DNA from: Streptacidiphilus rugosus AM-16
Lineage (GTDB): Bacteria; Actinomycetota; Actinomycetes; Streptomycetales; Streptomycetaceae
Reading direction: 5' to 3'
Assembly: GCF_000744655.1 (NCBI RefSeq)
Contig: NZ_JQMJ01000004.1
Coordinates: 1,054,001 to 1,118,000 of the forward strand
Length of the DNA stretch: 64,000 nucleotides
Below, piece by piece: positions 16,860-24,698 of the stretch (its first letter is position 1; each line of letters opens with the position of its first letter). The translations under genes and the position numbers were made by a program. Under the pieces are notes generated by a model. That model searched no databases. It was not told the DNA's origin and saw only the letters and a program-made list of their open reading frames with translations.

Positions 16860-17525
16860 TCACTTCAGGCCGAGCCGGGTCTCCGCCGTGGACCAGTCCG
16901 TGGCGATGGCCTGCTGCGCGGCGGAGAGCGTCACCGTGCCGGCGCAGACGGCCGTGTGGAGCCGGGTCTCGACGGCGTCCTTCGGGTTGTTGACACCCGC
17001 TCCGGGCTTGTGGCCGGGGGACGGCGGCTCGACCCAGAGGTTGCGCGGGTCGTTCGGGTCGCCGCCCAGTTCCAGGCTGACCAGGTGATCGTACTCGGCG
17101 TCGTGCAGCGAGCCGGTGTAGCCGTAGGAGGCCGCGTTCTTGCGCTTCTCGCTGTCCGTGACCGAGGCCGGCGGCCGCACGCCGCCGGTGTAACCGCCCT
17201 TGCGGCAGATCGTCGTGGCGAGGTCGGCCTGGGTCACCTCCGGGGAGAGGGCCCCGGGGGTGCAGGCCGGGTCCGGCAGCGGCTGGCCCGCGTCGGAGCG
17301 GTAGTGGCAGCTGCCCGCGGCGGGCTGGGCGGCGACGGTGTAGTGCGTCTGCGGGCCGGGGCCCTCGGCGAGCGGCGCGGCGGCGTCACCGGCCCGCGCG
17401 CTGCTGCTCGCGGCGCCCGACGCTGACGCGTGATCACCGGAGCCCGAGGTGCCGGAGGTGTGGGCGCAGCCCGCGACGGCGGCGAGCAGCAGCGCGGAGG
17501 CGAGGGCAAGGACAGGACGGCGCAC
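16860..17525 (-). CDS. Lipoprotein with HNH-like nuclease motif
   Basis: A protein of 221 residues with a lipoprotein signal (ALLLAAVAGC, Cys near residue 20) and a Ser/Ala/Gly linker to about residue 55. The C-terminal 140 residues are conserved-looking: DLATTICRKGGYTGGVRPP, then YDHLVSLELGGDPNDPRNLW. The D-H-L-x(6-8)-GG-x-N-x-x-N-L-W arrangement matches the core of HNH/His-Me finger nucleases. Two further cysteine pairs may form disulphides outside the cell. Nuclease activity is inferred from the motif alone; GTG is the start codon. Confidence 0.65.
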   Translation of the reverse strand: MRRPVLALASALLLAAVAGCAHTSGTSGSGDHASASGAASSSARAGDAAAPLAEGPGPQTHYTVAAQPAAGSCHYRSDAGQPLPDPACTPGALSPEVTQADLATTICRKGGYTGGVRPPASVTDSEKRKNAASYGYTGSLHDAEYDHLVSLELGGDPNDPRNLWVEPPSPGHKPGAGVNNPKDAVETRLHTAVCAGTVTLSAAQQAIATDWSTAETRLGLK

Positions 17526-17717
17526 GGATGTTCCTCAGCTGTGGGTCGTGGTTGCCGGGACAGCCTGGCAGAGTCGGCGCGGCGGCGGAGCGGATTCCGC
17601 TTCTGACGGTGCGTCCCCCGTTCGCCACGCTATCCTCGCACCTCGCGGGCCTCCCGGTCACGGCCCTGACGGCACGGGCTCCCGCCGCCGTCCGGCCCGC
17701 CCGCTTCGCCCGTCCCT

Positions 17718-18260
17718 TCACACCGCGCCCGCAGGGACGACCGACGCCGGCCTGCCACGTTCCCGCTCGACGGCCCTGACGTGGCGTCGGGCCAGCCAGA
17801 GCGGGACCGCGCCGAGGACGCCGAAGGACATGTCGATCGGCAGCCACCACAGCGGCAGTCCGCGCAGCGGCCCGCAGATCGCGGCCAGCGGCAGGATCCC
17901 GGCGCAGGCGATCAGGCCGAACTCCAGCACCCAGACGTTGCGGACCGGGTCGCGCAGCGGTCCGACGAAGGCGACGGCGATGACCAGGTGCGCGAAGGCG
18001 AGCCAGTCGGTGCCGTAGGCGAGGAACGGATAGCTGCGCGCGGTGGCCGTCAGCCCGGTGTGGACGTGGCGGACCCACTCGACCCCGGCGGGGAAGTGAC
18101 CGGCGAGCGAGGAGATCGGGGAGCCGCGGTCGCTCGCCCACCACACCAGCCAGCCCGACTCGGTGACGAGCGGAAAGGCGGTCAGGCCGGCCAGCACCAG
18201 TCCAACCATGAAAAGGACGATCCACACCCGTGCGCGCCGGAGGCGCTCCCCTTGGCTCAT
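17718..18260 (-). CDS. Hypothetical integral membrane protein (180 aa)
   Basis: The start ATG at 18260 begins MSQGERLRRARVWIVLFMVG. Four hydrophobic segments follow: VWIVLFMVGLVLAGLTAFPL, then WLAFAHLVIAVAFVG, VWVLEFGLIACAGILPLAA and LPLWWLPIDMSFGVLGAVPL. The family is not recognised. It is divergent from the TetR gene, and a palindrome (18282-18295) lies 22 bp upstream of the start, so it could be regulated by the TetR protein or by a different factor. Confidence 0.7.
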   Translation of the reverse strand: MSQGERLRRARVWIVLFMVGLVLAGLTAFPLVTESGWLVWWASDRGSPISSLAGHFPAGVEWVRHVHTGLTATARSYPFLAYGTDWLAFAHLVIAVAFVGPLRDPVRNVWVLEFGLIACAGILPLAAICGPLRGLPLWWLPIDMSFGVLGAVPLWLARRHVRAVERERGRPASVVPAGAV

Positions 18261-18281
18261 GCGCCCATCATGGCGGAGTTT

Positions 18282-18295
18282 TTGAACACGTTCAA
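18282..18295. promoter_or_regulatory. Palindromic operator candidate
   Basis: TTGAAC-AC-GTTCAA has perfect 6-bp arms and a 2-bp centre. It lies between the membrane protein gene and the divergent TetR gene. Its TTGAAC arm matches the left half of the sites at 18334-18349 and 18997-19012. Confidence 0.5.
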
Positions 18296-18333
18296 CTTTG
18301 GCTCGGCCCGTGATCGCCGCGAGCCCCTTGTTC

Positions 18334-18349
18334 TTGAATGGTCGCTCAT
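18334..18349. promoter_or_regulatory. Likely TetR operator (autoregulation)
   Basis: TTGAATGGTCGCTCAT is an imperfect inverted repeat 13 bp before the chosen TetR start. It matches 12 of 16 positions with TTGAACGACCGCTCAA at 18997-19012, in front of the oxidoreductase gene. The same element before a regulator and its neighbour is the normal layout for an autoregulated TetR unit. Confidence 0.55.
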
Positions 18350-18362
18350 GTATTTTCGTGCC

Positions 18363-18947
18363 ATGCCCAGACCCCGAGAGTTCGAGCCCGACACGGTCGT
18401 GGACCAGGCCATGCTGCGGTTCTGGCTGCAGGGGTACCGGGCCACCTCCGTCGAGGACCTGGTCAAGGCGACCGGGGTGAAGCCCGGGAGTCTGTACAGC
18501 GTCTTCCCCGGCGGCAAGCACACGCTGTTCCTCAAGTCCCTGGAGAGGTACTCCAAGCTGGTCGTTCCCCAGAAACTGGGCGAACTCGCGGCACCGGCCG
18601 CTTCGCTCGCCGCCCTGCGCGGGTACTTCGACGGACTGGTGCACGACCTGCTCAGCCCGGAGGGCCGGCAGGGGTGCCTGCTGGTGAACACGGCCATCGA
18701 GAACGCCGCCGAGGACGACGAGGCCGCCGCCGTCGTGCGCGGACATCTCGCCCGCCTCGAGCACTGCATGACCACCGCACTGCGCAACGCCCGCGACGAG
18801 GGCGAGGTCCGCGCCACGGTGGACCCGTCCGGCAGTGCCAAGGCCCTGGTCGCCACCTGCCAGGGGCTGATGGTCGTGGGCAAGGCGAACCCCGACGAGA
18901 CCCTGCTGCGCGCCGTCGTCGACAACGCCTTCGCCGTACTGGTCTGA
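18363..18947 (+). CDS. TetR/AcrR family transcriptional regulator
   Basis: A protein of 194 residues. The N-terminal HTH reads MLRFWLQGYRATSVEDLVKA then TGVKPGSLYSVFPGGKHTLF at residues about 17-56, matching the TetR DNA-binding domain. The C-terminal ligand domain has the TetR_C_16/YcdC-like block GCLLVNTAIENAAEDDEAAA. Start: ATG 18363; another ATG at 18348 overlaps the operator and is less likely. It probably represses itself and the downstream quinone-oxidoreductase-like gene, from which it is separated by a terminator and an operator. Confidence 0.85.
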   Translation: MPRPREFEPDTVVDQAMLRFWLQGYRATSVEDLVKATGVKPGSLYSVFPGGKHTLFLKSLERYSKLVVPQKLGELAAPAASLAALRGYFDGLVHDLLSPEGRQGCLLVNTAIENAAEDDEAAAVVRGHLARLEHCMTTALRNARDEGEVRATVDPSGSAKALVATCQGLMVVGKANPDETLLRAVVDNAFAVLV

Positions 18948-18959
18948 CCCGACCCTTGG

Positions 18960-18986
18960 GCCACCGCCGGCGGTGGCTCTTTTTTC
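18960..18986 (+). terminator. Rho-independent terminator after the TetR gene
   Basis: CCACCGCC-GGCGGTGG (18961-18976) forms a stem and is followed directly by a CTCTTTTTT tract. It is one of the few canonical U-tract terminators in the window. Confidence 0.85.
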
Positions 18987-18996
18987 CGCCCAATAG

Positions 18997-19012
18997 TTGA
19001 ACGACCGCTCAA
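18997..19012. promoter_or_regulatory. Likely TetR operator in front of the oxidoreductase gene
   Basis: TTGAACGACCGCTCAA is an imperfect 16-bp palindrome located 15 bp before the ATG at 19028, in a position to block transcription or translation initiation. It resembles the site at 18334-18349. Confidence 0.55.
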
Positions 19013-19027
19013 GAATGGATTCCGCCC

Positions 19028-20008
19028 ATGCAGGCCATCGTCATCTCCAGCTACGGCGCCCCCGAGGTGCTCCAGCTCACCGAACTGCCCGACCCCCTGC
19101 CCGCGCCGGGCGAGGTGCTGATCCGGGTCAAGGCGTTCGGCCTCAACCACGCGGAGGCCTACATGCGCGCGGGCGCCTGGGGCGAGGTCGCGGCCGTCCC
19201 CGGCATCGAGTGCGCCGGGGTCGTCGAGGCCGACCCCTCGGGCCGACTCGCCCCCGGCACCCGGGTCGTGGCGATCCTCGGCGGCATGGGCCGCACCCGC
19301 AACGGCAGCTACGCCGAGCTGGTCACGGTGCCGGCGACCAACGTGGCCGCGGTGAGCTCCCGGCTGGGATGGGCCGAGCTGGCGGCGGTGCCCGAGGTCT
19401 ACGCGACGGCCTGGTACGGGCTGTTCGGCAATCTGGGCCTGCGCCGGGGTGACCGGGTCCTGGTGCGCGGAGCGACCTCCTCCCTCGGCCAGGCCGCGGT
19501 GAACCTGGCCGTCGACCACGGCGCGCACGTGCTCGCGACCACCCGGAACCCCGCCCACGCACCGCTGTTGAAGGAGCTCGGCGCGGAGGACGTCCTCGTC
19601 GACGACGGCCGCCTGGCCGCGCAGGTCGACCGGCGCACGACACCGGTCGACGCCGTCTTCGACCTGGTCGGCAACAGTGTCCTGCGCGACTCCCTGGCCA
19701 CCGTGCGCCCGGGGGGCCGGGTCTGCCAGCTCGGTTTCCTCGGCGGCTTCGACCCGGTGCGCGACTTCGATCCGATCGCCGATCTCCCCACCGGCGTCCA
19801 GCTCAGCTTCTTCGGCAGCGCGTTCGTCCTGGGCAGCCCCGAGTTCCCGCTCGCCGCCGTTCCCCTGGCAGCGATCTACGCCAAGGTCGAGTCGGGAACC
19901 TTCCCGGCCAAGCCGGTACGGGTCTTCCGCTTCGACGAGATCGTCGAAGCCCACCGGGTCATGGAAGCGGGAGTCGCGCTGGGCAAGATGGCCGTCACCG
20001 TCGGCTGA
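19028..20008 (+). CDS. Zinc-independent medium-chain dehydrogenase (quinone oxidoreductase-like)
   Basis: A protein of 326 residues in the MDR/QOR family, expected to reduce quinones or enones with NADPH. The N-terminal domain starts MQAIVISSYGAPEVLQLTEL, and residues about 20-60 hold the conserved GEVLIRVKAFGLNHAEAYMR. The Rossmann loop is VRGATSSLGQAAVNLAV near residue 150 and replaces the usual GGAGGVG. The structural zinc cysteines are absent, typical of QOR. TetR-controlled members of this family often respond to electrophiles or oxidative compounds; the inducer here is unknown. Confidence 0.85.
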   Translation: MQAIVISSYGAPEVLQLTELPDPLPAPGEVLIRVKAFGLNHAEAYMRAGAWGEVAAVPGIECAGVVEADPSGRLAPGTRVVAILGGMGRTRNGSYAELVTVPATNVAAVSSRLGWAELAAVPEVYATAWYGLFGNLGLRRGDRVLVRGATSSLGQAAVNLAVDHGAHVLATTRNPAHAPLLKELGAEDVLVDDGRLAAQVDRRTTPVDAVFDLVGNSVLRDSLATVRPGGRVCQLGFLGGFDPVRDFDPIADLPTGVQLSFFGSAFVLGSPEFPLAAVPLAAIYAKVESGTFPAKPVRVFRFDEIVEAHRVMEAGVALGKMAVTVG

Positions 20009-20118
20009 CGACCCCGCCGGCAGCCGGGCGCGGAGCTCCGGCGGACGCCTCACATCGTGCCGTCGGACCTCACGCCCCCAGGTGTGCAGGACATCGCGCG
20101 CCCACCCCGGAGGTCATC

Positions 20119-20226
20119 ATGGCTCGCAGCGCCTTGGACGAGATCCGCCGTCTCCCCCCGACCGGCGAAGTCCCCGGGGCGCCGCCGGACGAACCCTTGT
20201 CGCCGGAGGCGGTGAGCCGGCCGTGA
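20119..20226 (+). CDS. 35-residue protein overlapping the amidase start
   Basis: The ATG at 20119 is preceded by a good GGAGG site at 7-bp spacing. The product begins MARSALDEIRRLPPTGEVPG and ends EAVSRP. Its TGA overlaps the GTG start of the amidase (GTGA, 20223-20226), implying translational coupling. The sequence is a short helix followed by a Pro-rich tail. I do not recognise the family. Small GatC- or AtzG-like partners do precede some amidases, but this is much shorter than those. It may be a leader peptide that controls amidase translation. Confidence 0.5.
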   Translation: MARSALDEIRRLPPTGEVPGAPPDEPLSPEAVSRP

Positions 20227-21725
20227 CCGCGACCGACACCGCCCCGGCCGGTCCGGCCGGTCCGGCTTGGGAGGTGGCCGCGCTCGACGCCACCGCCCAG
20301 GCGGAGCTGGTGCGCGGCGGCGAGGTGTCCGCGACCGAGCTCGTCACCTGGGCGATCGAGCGCATCGAGCGGCTGAATCCGCGGCTCAACGCCGTGATCA
20401 CCCCGACGTTCGACGCCGCGCTGCGCGCCGCGGCCGCTGCGGACCGGGCGGCGGAGTGGGACCGCGCGCCGTTCGCCGGCGTGCCGTTCCTGGTCAAGGA
20501 CCTGGTGGCGGAGACCGCGGGTGAGCGCTTCACGGAGGGGTCGCGCTTCCTGCGGGACAACCGCTCCGGTCACGACTCCGAGCTGGTGCGCCGCCACCGT
20601 CGGGCGGGGCTGGTCATCCTGGGAAAGACGAACACCCCCGAGTTCGGCATGGTCCCCGCCTGCGAGCCGCTGCTCTTCGGTCCGACCCGCAACCCCTGGG
20701 ACACGGACCGCTCCACCAGCGGGTCCAGTGGCGGCTCGGCCGCCGCGGTCAGCAGCGGGATGGTTCCGTGCGCGCACGCCAACGACCTGGGCGGCTCGAT
20801 CCGCTTCCCGGCTTCCGCCTGCGGGCTCTTCGGCCTCAAGCCGACCCGGGCCCGCAACCCCCTGGGGCCCGAGTACGGGGACGCGGTCAGCGGCTGGGCC
20901 GTCGAACACGTGCTGACCCGCAGCGTGCGCGACAGCGCCGCGCTGCTCGACGCCACCAGCGGGCCGATGCCGGGCGACCCGTATCCGGCTCCGGCGCGGC
21001 ACCGCCCCTTCGCGGCGGAGGTCGGCGCGGACCCCGGCCGCCTGCGCATCGCCTACAGCCCGCGCACCGCCGACGGTTCGCCAGGGCACCCCGACTGCCT
21101 GGCCGCGCTCGAGGACGCCGTCAGGCTCTGCGGGGCGCTGGGCCACGATCTCGTCGAGGCGGATCTCCCCGGTACGACCCCGAGGGTGGGAGAGGCGATC
21201 GGCACCGTCTTCATGGCCGCCACGGCCTGGATCGTCCACTACTGGATCCGCCGGACCGGCCGGGTCCCCAGCCGTGACGAACTCGAACCCCTGACCCGCG
21301 CGTACCTGGAACGCGGGGAACAGGTGAGCGCCGCCGACTACCTGCTGGCCGTCGAGGAACTCCAGCGTCTCGCGCGCGGGGTGGCGGGGTTCCTGGCGGA
21401 CGTGGACCTCTGGCTCACCCCGACCATGTCCACCCCGCCCGCCCTCCTCGGCGAGATCACCTCCACCGAGGACGACCCGCTGCGGGCGGCCCGGACCGGC
21501 GGCGCGACCATCGGCTACCCGGCCGTGGTCGCCAACCTGACCGGCAACCCCGCGATGTCCGTCCCACTGTCCCGAAACACGGCGGGCCTGCCGATCGGCG
21601 TCCACTTCCTGGCCCGCTACGGCGACGAGGCCACCCTGCTCCGCCTGGCCGCACAGCTCGAATCGGCCTGCCCCTGGCCGCTGACCGCCGGAGGCGGCCC
21701 ACCCTCGCCCCGGTCGGCCCGCTAG
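20223..21725 (+). CDS. Amidase signature family hydrolase
   Basis: A protein of 500 residues hydrolysing an amide; the substrate is unknown. The Ser-cisSer-Lys triad is visible: Lys92 in PFLVKDLV, cis-Ser168 in [12 protein letters not shown] and nucleophile Ser192 in [13 protein letters not shown], with the family's normal spacing. The C-terminal half ends with the usual [13 protein letters not shown] and [13 protein letters not shown] blocks. No signal peptide is seen, so it is cytosolic. Start GTG 20223 is set by the overlap with the 35-codon gene. Its stop TAG shares the tetranucleotide CTAG (21722-21725) with the stop of the convergent hydrolase gene. Confidence 0.9.
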   Translation: MTATDTAPAGPAGPAWEVAALDATAQAELVRGGEVSATELVTWAIERIERLNPRLNAVITPTFDAALRAAAAADRAAEWDRAPFAGVPFLVKDLVAETAGERFTEGSRFLRDNRSGHDSELVRRHRRAGLVILGKTNTPEFGMVPACEPLLFGPTRNPWDTDRSTSGSSGGSAAAVSSGMVPCAHANDLGGSIRFPASACGLFGLKPTRARNPLGPEYGDAVSGWAVEHVLTRSVRDSAALLDATSGPMPGDPYPAPARHRPFAAEVGADPGRLRIAYSPRTADGSPGHPDCLAALEDAVRLCGALGHDLVEADLPGTTPRVGEAIGTVFMAATAWIVHYWIRRTGRVPSRDELEPLTRAYLERGEQVSAADYLLAVEELQRLARGVAGFLADVDLWLTPTMSTPPALLGEITSTEDDPLRAARTGGATIGYPAVVANLTGNPAMSVPLSRNTAGLPIGVHFLARYGDEATLLRLAAQLESACPWPLTAGGGPPSPRSAR

Positions 21726-22510
21726 GGACGCCGGCCGACGGCGACGGCTTCCCCGATGGCGGCCGCCACCGGCCCGGGGGCCTCCACCGGGAGCAGGAAC
21801 ACCGAGCCCGGGATGGTCACCAGACGGACGTTCGGGCAGGCCGCCAGGGTGCTGCGTTCGGCGCCGGTGAGCCCGCCGTCGCCCTTCTCGGCGTGCACGA
21901 TCCAGGTCGGCGCCCCGGCCCGGCACAGGCGCTCGGCCCGGCGACGGTCCTGCCGCAACCACCGTACGTACTGCGCCAGGATCAGCCGCATCACCGCCGA
22001 GTCGTTCCTGCGGAAGTCCGCGCGCAACTCGTCGCGACGCTCCGCGGTCAACGACGCCCGCCTGAGCATCGATTCCGCTCCGCGCGCCAGGAGGGTCGCC
22101 GGGAGGCCGCCGAGTACCCGACCCAGCCCCACCAGCGCGTGGAAGAACGCCGGTTCGTCGGCGGAGGAGAGGCTGATCCCGAGCAGCACGACCGGCCCGG
22201 TGAACGCGCCCGAGGTCACCATCTCCGCCGCGACGGACGCGCCGATGCTGAACCCGACCACGACATCGGCGCCGACGGCGGCCGCCAGCTCCGCCGTGAC
22301 CGCCGCGCAGGACTCGATGCCGCAGTCCGCCAAGGGTGGCGCCCCGGCGTGTCCCGGCAACGTCGCGGCCACCAGTCGCACCCCGTCGAGCGCGGGCTGC
22401 GCCATCACCTCAGCGTAGGAAGCAGCGCTGCACATCCCTCCCGGGAGCAGCAGCACCGTTGCCTCAGCCTGTGCCGGACCGGACTCCCGCAGCTGCCATT
22501 CCAGGTCCAT
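21722..22510 (-). CDS. Alpha/beta hydrolase
   Basis: A protein of 262 residues with the alpha/beta-hydrolase pattern: VLLLPGGMCSAASYAEVM (oxyanion region near residue 20), nucleophile elbow VVGFSIGASVAAEM (G-F-S-I-G) near residue 85, and a late Asp/His region where TWIVHAEKGDGGLTGAERS supplies the acid. A canonical catalytic His in the last 40 residues is not obvious: the expected position reads IPGSVFLLPVEAPG. The protein may therefore be inactive or use a different base. It lies convergent to, and overlaps, the amidase stop. Confidence 0.75.
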   Translation of the reverse strand: MDLEWQLRESGPAQAEATVLLLPGGMCSAASYAEVMAQPALDGVRLVAATLPGHAGAPPLADCGIESCAAVTAELAAAVGADVVVGFSIGASVAAEMVTSGAFTGPVVLLGISLSSADEPAFFHALVGLGRVLGGLPATLLARGAESMLRRASLTAERRDELRADFRRNDSAVMRLILAQYVRWLRQDRRRAERLCRAGAPTWIVHAEKGDGGLTGAERSTLAACPNVRLVTIPGSVFLLPVEAPGPVAAAIGEAVAVGRRP

Positions 22511-22671
22511 CACGCATCGGCTCCCTCCCGGCTGCTCGGTGTCCGGACGCCGTTCATCTGCGCCGGCCGGCAGGTTCGGGACGACCGGGTGATTCCAGTC
22601 TGGTGCCGGCCCCGGCGCCACGCGACACGATGGCGGTCCGGAGCCGGTCTCCGGTGCTTCGGGGCACGCGC

Positions 22672-23163
22672 TCAGGCCGTGCCCGCGCGCTCCGAGCCCT
22701 CCGGCCAGACGCGGACCACCTCGACGCCCGCTGCGCGGCTGCGCTGCACCAGGTCCCCGGTACCGCCGGGCCCCGCGGGCGGGCGGCCGTCCCAGACCGC
22801 CACGACCACGTCGGCCCGGCTGAGCAGGACCTCGTTCGCCGCCTCGTAGGCCTCGTGCGAGACCTGCGCGAAGTCCAGCTCGTGGACCTCCACCGCGACG
22901 TCGACCAGCCGGTCGAAGACGGGCGCGTGGTCGGGCCTGACCTTGTTCTCCCGGTAGTGCTGGGCGGGCAGCACCACCACCAACTCTCCTCCGGCCTCGA
23001 CCAGTTCCTCGGCGAAAATCGTGTCCGCGCCCCTGGCCAGGCAGGACAGGCCCGTCAGCGGGCCCTCGGCGGCGCGCGCCGCGAGGAGCTTGCGCAGCTC
23101 CGCGCGGACCAGCTCGGCCGTCTGCTCGGTCAGATCCCTGTGCCCGGTCACCGCGAGCGTCAC
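22672..23163 (-). CDS. SLOG-like Rossmann-fold protein (DprA/LOG-type)
   Basis: A protein of 163 residues starting at the second of two adjacent GTG codons (23163), with GGGGAG 6 bases upstream. It opens MTLAVTGHRDLTEQTAELVR. The G-H-R motif and the later SCLARGADTIFAEELVEAGG then VVVLPAQHYRENK fit the SLOG superfamily of nucleotide or nucleotide-sugar sensing folds. A second half contains RADVVVAVWDGRPPAGPGGT, the acidic-Trp-Gly motif that follows in these proteins. It stands alone with no effector gene beside it. The ligand is unknown. Confidence 0.6.
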   Translation of the reverse strand: MTLAVTGHRDLTEQTAELVRAELRKLLAARAAEGPLTGLSCLARGADTIFAEELVEAGGELVVVLPAQHYRENKVRPDHAPVFDRLVDVAVEVHELDFAQVSHEAYEAANEVLLSRADVVVAVWDGRPPAGPGGTGDLVQRSRAAGVEVVRVWPEGSERAGTA

Positions 23164-23469
23164 CACTGACTCCCCTTCGTCGCAACCGTGGCCCGGTGTC
23201 TGCGGCGCTCCGCTGGGCCCCCTCTCACCTATGCCCGTCCGACGCGGGCCCGATGCCGCCGTGAGACGGGCGCGCTGCGGGCGCGCGGCGTCACCTGGTC
23301 GGGGCAGAACGGCGCACGGCCGCCGGGTGCGGGGCAAGGACGGGCGGCACCCGCGGGCCGAGACCAAAGCCCCGGCAGGAGGGGCCGGTCGCCGCGCTCA
23401 CCGGCGCCGGCTGCGGAGCAGCATGACGGTGTACGGGTTCACGCCTTCGGTTCCGGCAGGGGAGCGAGT
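23164..23469. other. Intergenic region upstream of the formate-lyase-like genes
   Basis: These 306 bp separate divergent genes. Very GC-rich, with no open frame that looks like protein. The presumed promoters of the SLOG gene and of the pfl-like operon must lie here; I could not identify an FNR, Rex or other clear redox-responsive site. Confidence 0.4.
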
Positions 23470-23787
23470 ATGACCGTCCAGTACGGCGAGTCCACGCAGC
23501 CAGGCGGCGCCTGGGAGGGTTTCCGCGGCGGGCTGTGGCGGGAGGCGATCGACGTCCGCGACTTCATCCAGGCCAACTACACCCCCTACCTGGGCGGCGA
23601 CTCGTTCCTGGCGGGCCCGACCGGGCGGACCGCAGCGGTCTGGAAGAAGATCACCGATCTCTTCCCCGAGGAGCGCCGCAGGGGCGTCCTCACCATCCGG
23701 GTCAGCGGCTACGCCGTCAACTTCGTCCGGCTGAGCCGCGAGCAGCAGCTCGACGTGCTGAACCGCACCTTCCACGGTGCGCTGTGA
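23470..23787 (+). CDS. Internally deleted pyruvate formate-lyase retaining the glycyl-radical domain
   Basis: A protein of 105 residues. Residues 14-73 match the N-terminus of pyruvate formate-lyase: AWEGFRGGLWREAIDVRDFI, NYTPYLGGDSFLAGPTGRTA and the LFPEERRRGV block. Residues 74-105 then match the extreme C-terminus, LTIRVSGYAVNFVRLSREQQ, with the radical-bearing Gly80 in RVSGYAV. Roughly 650 central residues, including the catalytic Cys-Cys pair, are missing, and the join is in frame. A GGGGAG ribosome-binding site is present and the stop overlaps pflA (GTGA). It cannot be a complete PFL. It may be a decayed gene, or a GrcA/YfiD-like spare radical subunit that works with a PFL encoded elsewhere. 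Confidence 0.8.
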   Translation: MTVQYGESTQPGGAWEGFRGGLWREAIDVRDFIQANYTPYLGGDSFLAGPTGRTAAVWKKITDLFPEERRRGVLTIRVSGYAVNFVRLSREQQLDVLNRTFHGAL

Positions 23788-24578
23788 CCGGCCGCGCCAC
23801 CACCGTCGCCGCCGCACGCACGCTCGCCGCGGTCGCCACGCGCCGCCCGGCCTGCGGCTCGGTGCACTCCTGGGACCTGTCGACGGGCGTGGACGGGCCG
23901 GGCACGCGTTTCGTCACCTTCCTGTCGGGCTGCCCGCTCAACTGCCTGTACTGCCAGAACCCCGACACGAAGAAGCTGCGCAACGGCACCCGCACCTCGG
24001 CCGACGACGTGCTGGCGGAGGCGGGCAAGTACACCGCCTTCATCCGCGCCTCGGGCGGCGGCGCGACGGTCAGCGGCGGCGAGCCGCTGCTGCAGCCGGT
24101 CTTCACCGGCGAACTGCTGAGCCGCTTCAAGCACGAACTCGGCCTGCACACCGCCCTGGACACCTCCGGCTTCCTGGGCCCGCGCGCGACCGACGCGATG
24201 CTCGCCGACACCGACCTGGTCCTGCTGGACATCAAGTCCTGGGACCCCGCCCTCTACCGCAGACTGACCGGCCGCCCCCTCCAGCCCACCCTGGACTTCG
24301 CCCGCCGCCTGGCCGCCCTCGACCAGGACGTCTGGGTCCGCTTCGTCCTCGTCCCCGGCCTGACCGACGGCGAGGACAACATCACCGGCGTGGCGAGGTT
24401 CGCTGCCTCGCTGGGCAACGTCTCCCGGATCGACGTCCTGCCCTTCCACAGGCTCGGCGCGGCCAAGTACGAAGCCATCGGCGAACGCTTCGCACTCGCC
24501 GACACCCCGTCACCCACCCCCGAACAGGTCGCCTCGGCCCGCGCCGTCTTCGCCGCCGAGGGCCTCGACGCGGTGTAA
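23784..24578 (+). CDS. pflA: Pyruvate formate-lyase activating enzyme (radical SAM)
   Basis: A protein of 264 residues. It uses S-adenosylmethionine and a [4Fe-4S] cluster to create the glycyl radical of PFL-type enzymes. The cluster motif CPLNCLYC (Cys50, Cys54, Cys57) is complete. The AdoMet-binding GGE follows in ATVSGGEPLLQP, and the conserved DTSGFLG and LLDIKSWD motifs are present. The length is typical and nothing is broken. The GTG start at 23784 overlaps the stop of the shortened pfl gene, so the two are translationally coupled and the activase would be made at the same time as the truncated radical protein. Confidence 0.9.
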   Translation: MTGRATTVAAARTLAAVATRRPACGSVHSWDLSTGVDGPGTRFVTFLSGCPLNCLYCQNPDTKKLRNGTRTSADDVLAEAGKYTAFIRASGGGATVSGGEPLLQPVFTGELLSRFKHELGLHTALDTSGFLGPRATDAMLADTDLVLLDIKSWDPALYRRLTGRPLQPTLDFARRLAALDQDVWVRFVLVPGLTDGEDNITGVARFAASLGNVSRIDVLPFHRLGAAKYEAIGERFALADTPSPTPEQVASARAVFAAEGLDAV

Positions 24579-24598
24579 GCCCTCCCGCCAACAGCCCA

Positions 24599-24624
24599 TA
24601 TACCTGTGGTGAATTCGCGGTATA
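24599..24624. promoter_or_regulatory. Inverted repeat upstream of the first secreted protein gene
   Basis: TATACC (24599-24604) and GGTATA (24619-24624) form a 6-bp inverted repeat separated by 14 bases that include GAATTC. It is notably AT-rich for this genome and lies 75 bp before the ATG at 24699, where a promoter or activator site is expected. It may be a SARP or other operator; the heptameric direct repeats typical of SARPs are not clear. Confidence 0.35.
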
Positions 24625-24698
24625 CCCGCCGGCAATAAGGTCGCGCCGCGCACTGACGAAGTTCGGTGCGACATCCCCTCCTTGCCGAAAGGGACAGA

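Noticed and set aside
23470-23787. Calling the 105-aa gene a simple pseudogene.
   Set aside because: Start, ribosome-binding site, frame through the join, radical motif and overlap with pflA are all intact, so a functional short protein cannot be dismissed. I listed it as a coding sequence with the alternative stated.
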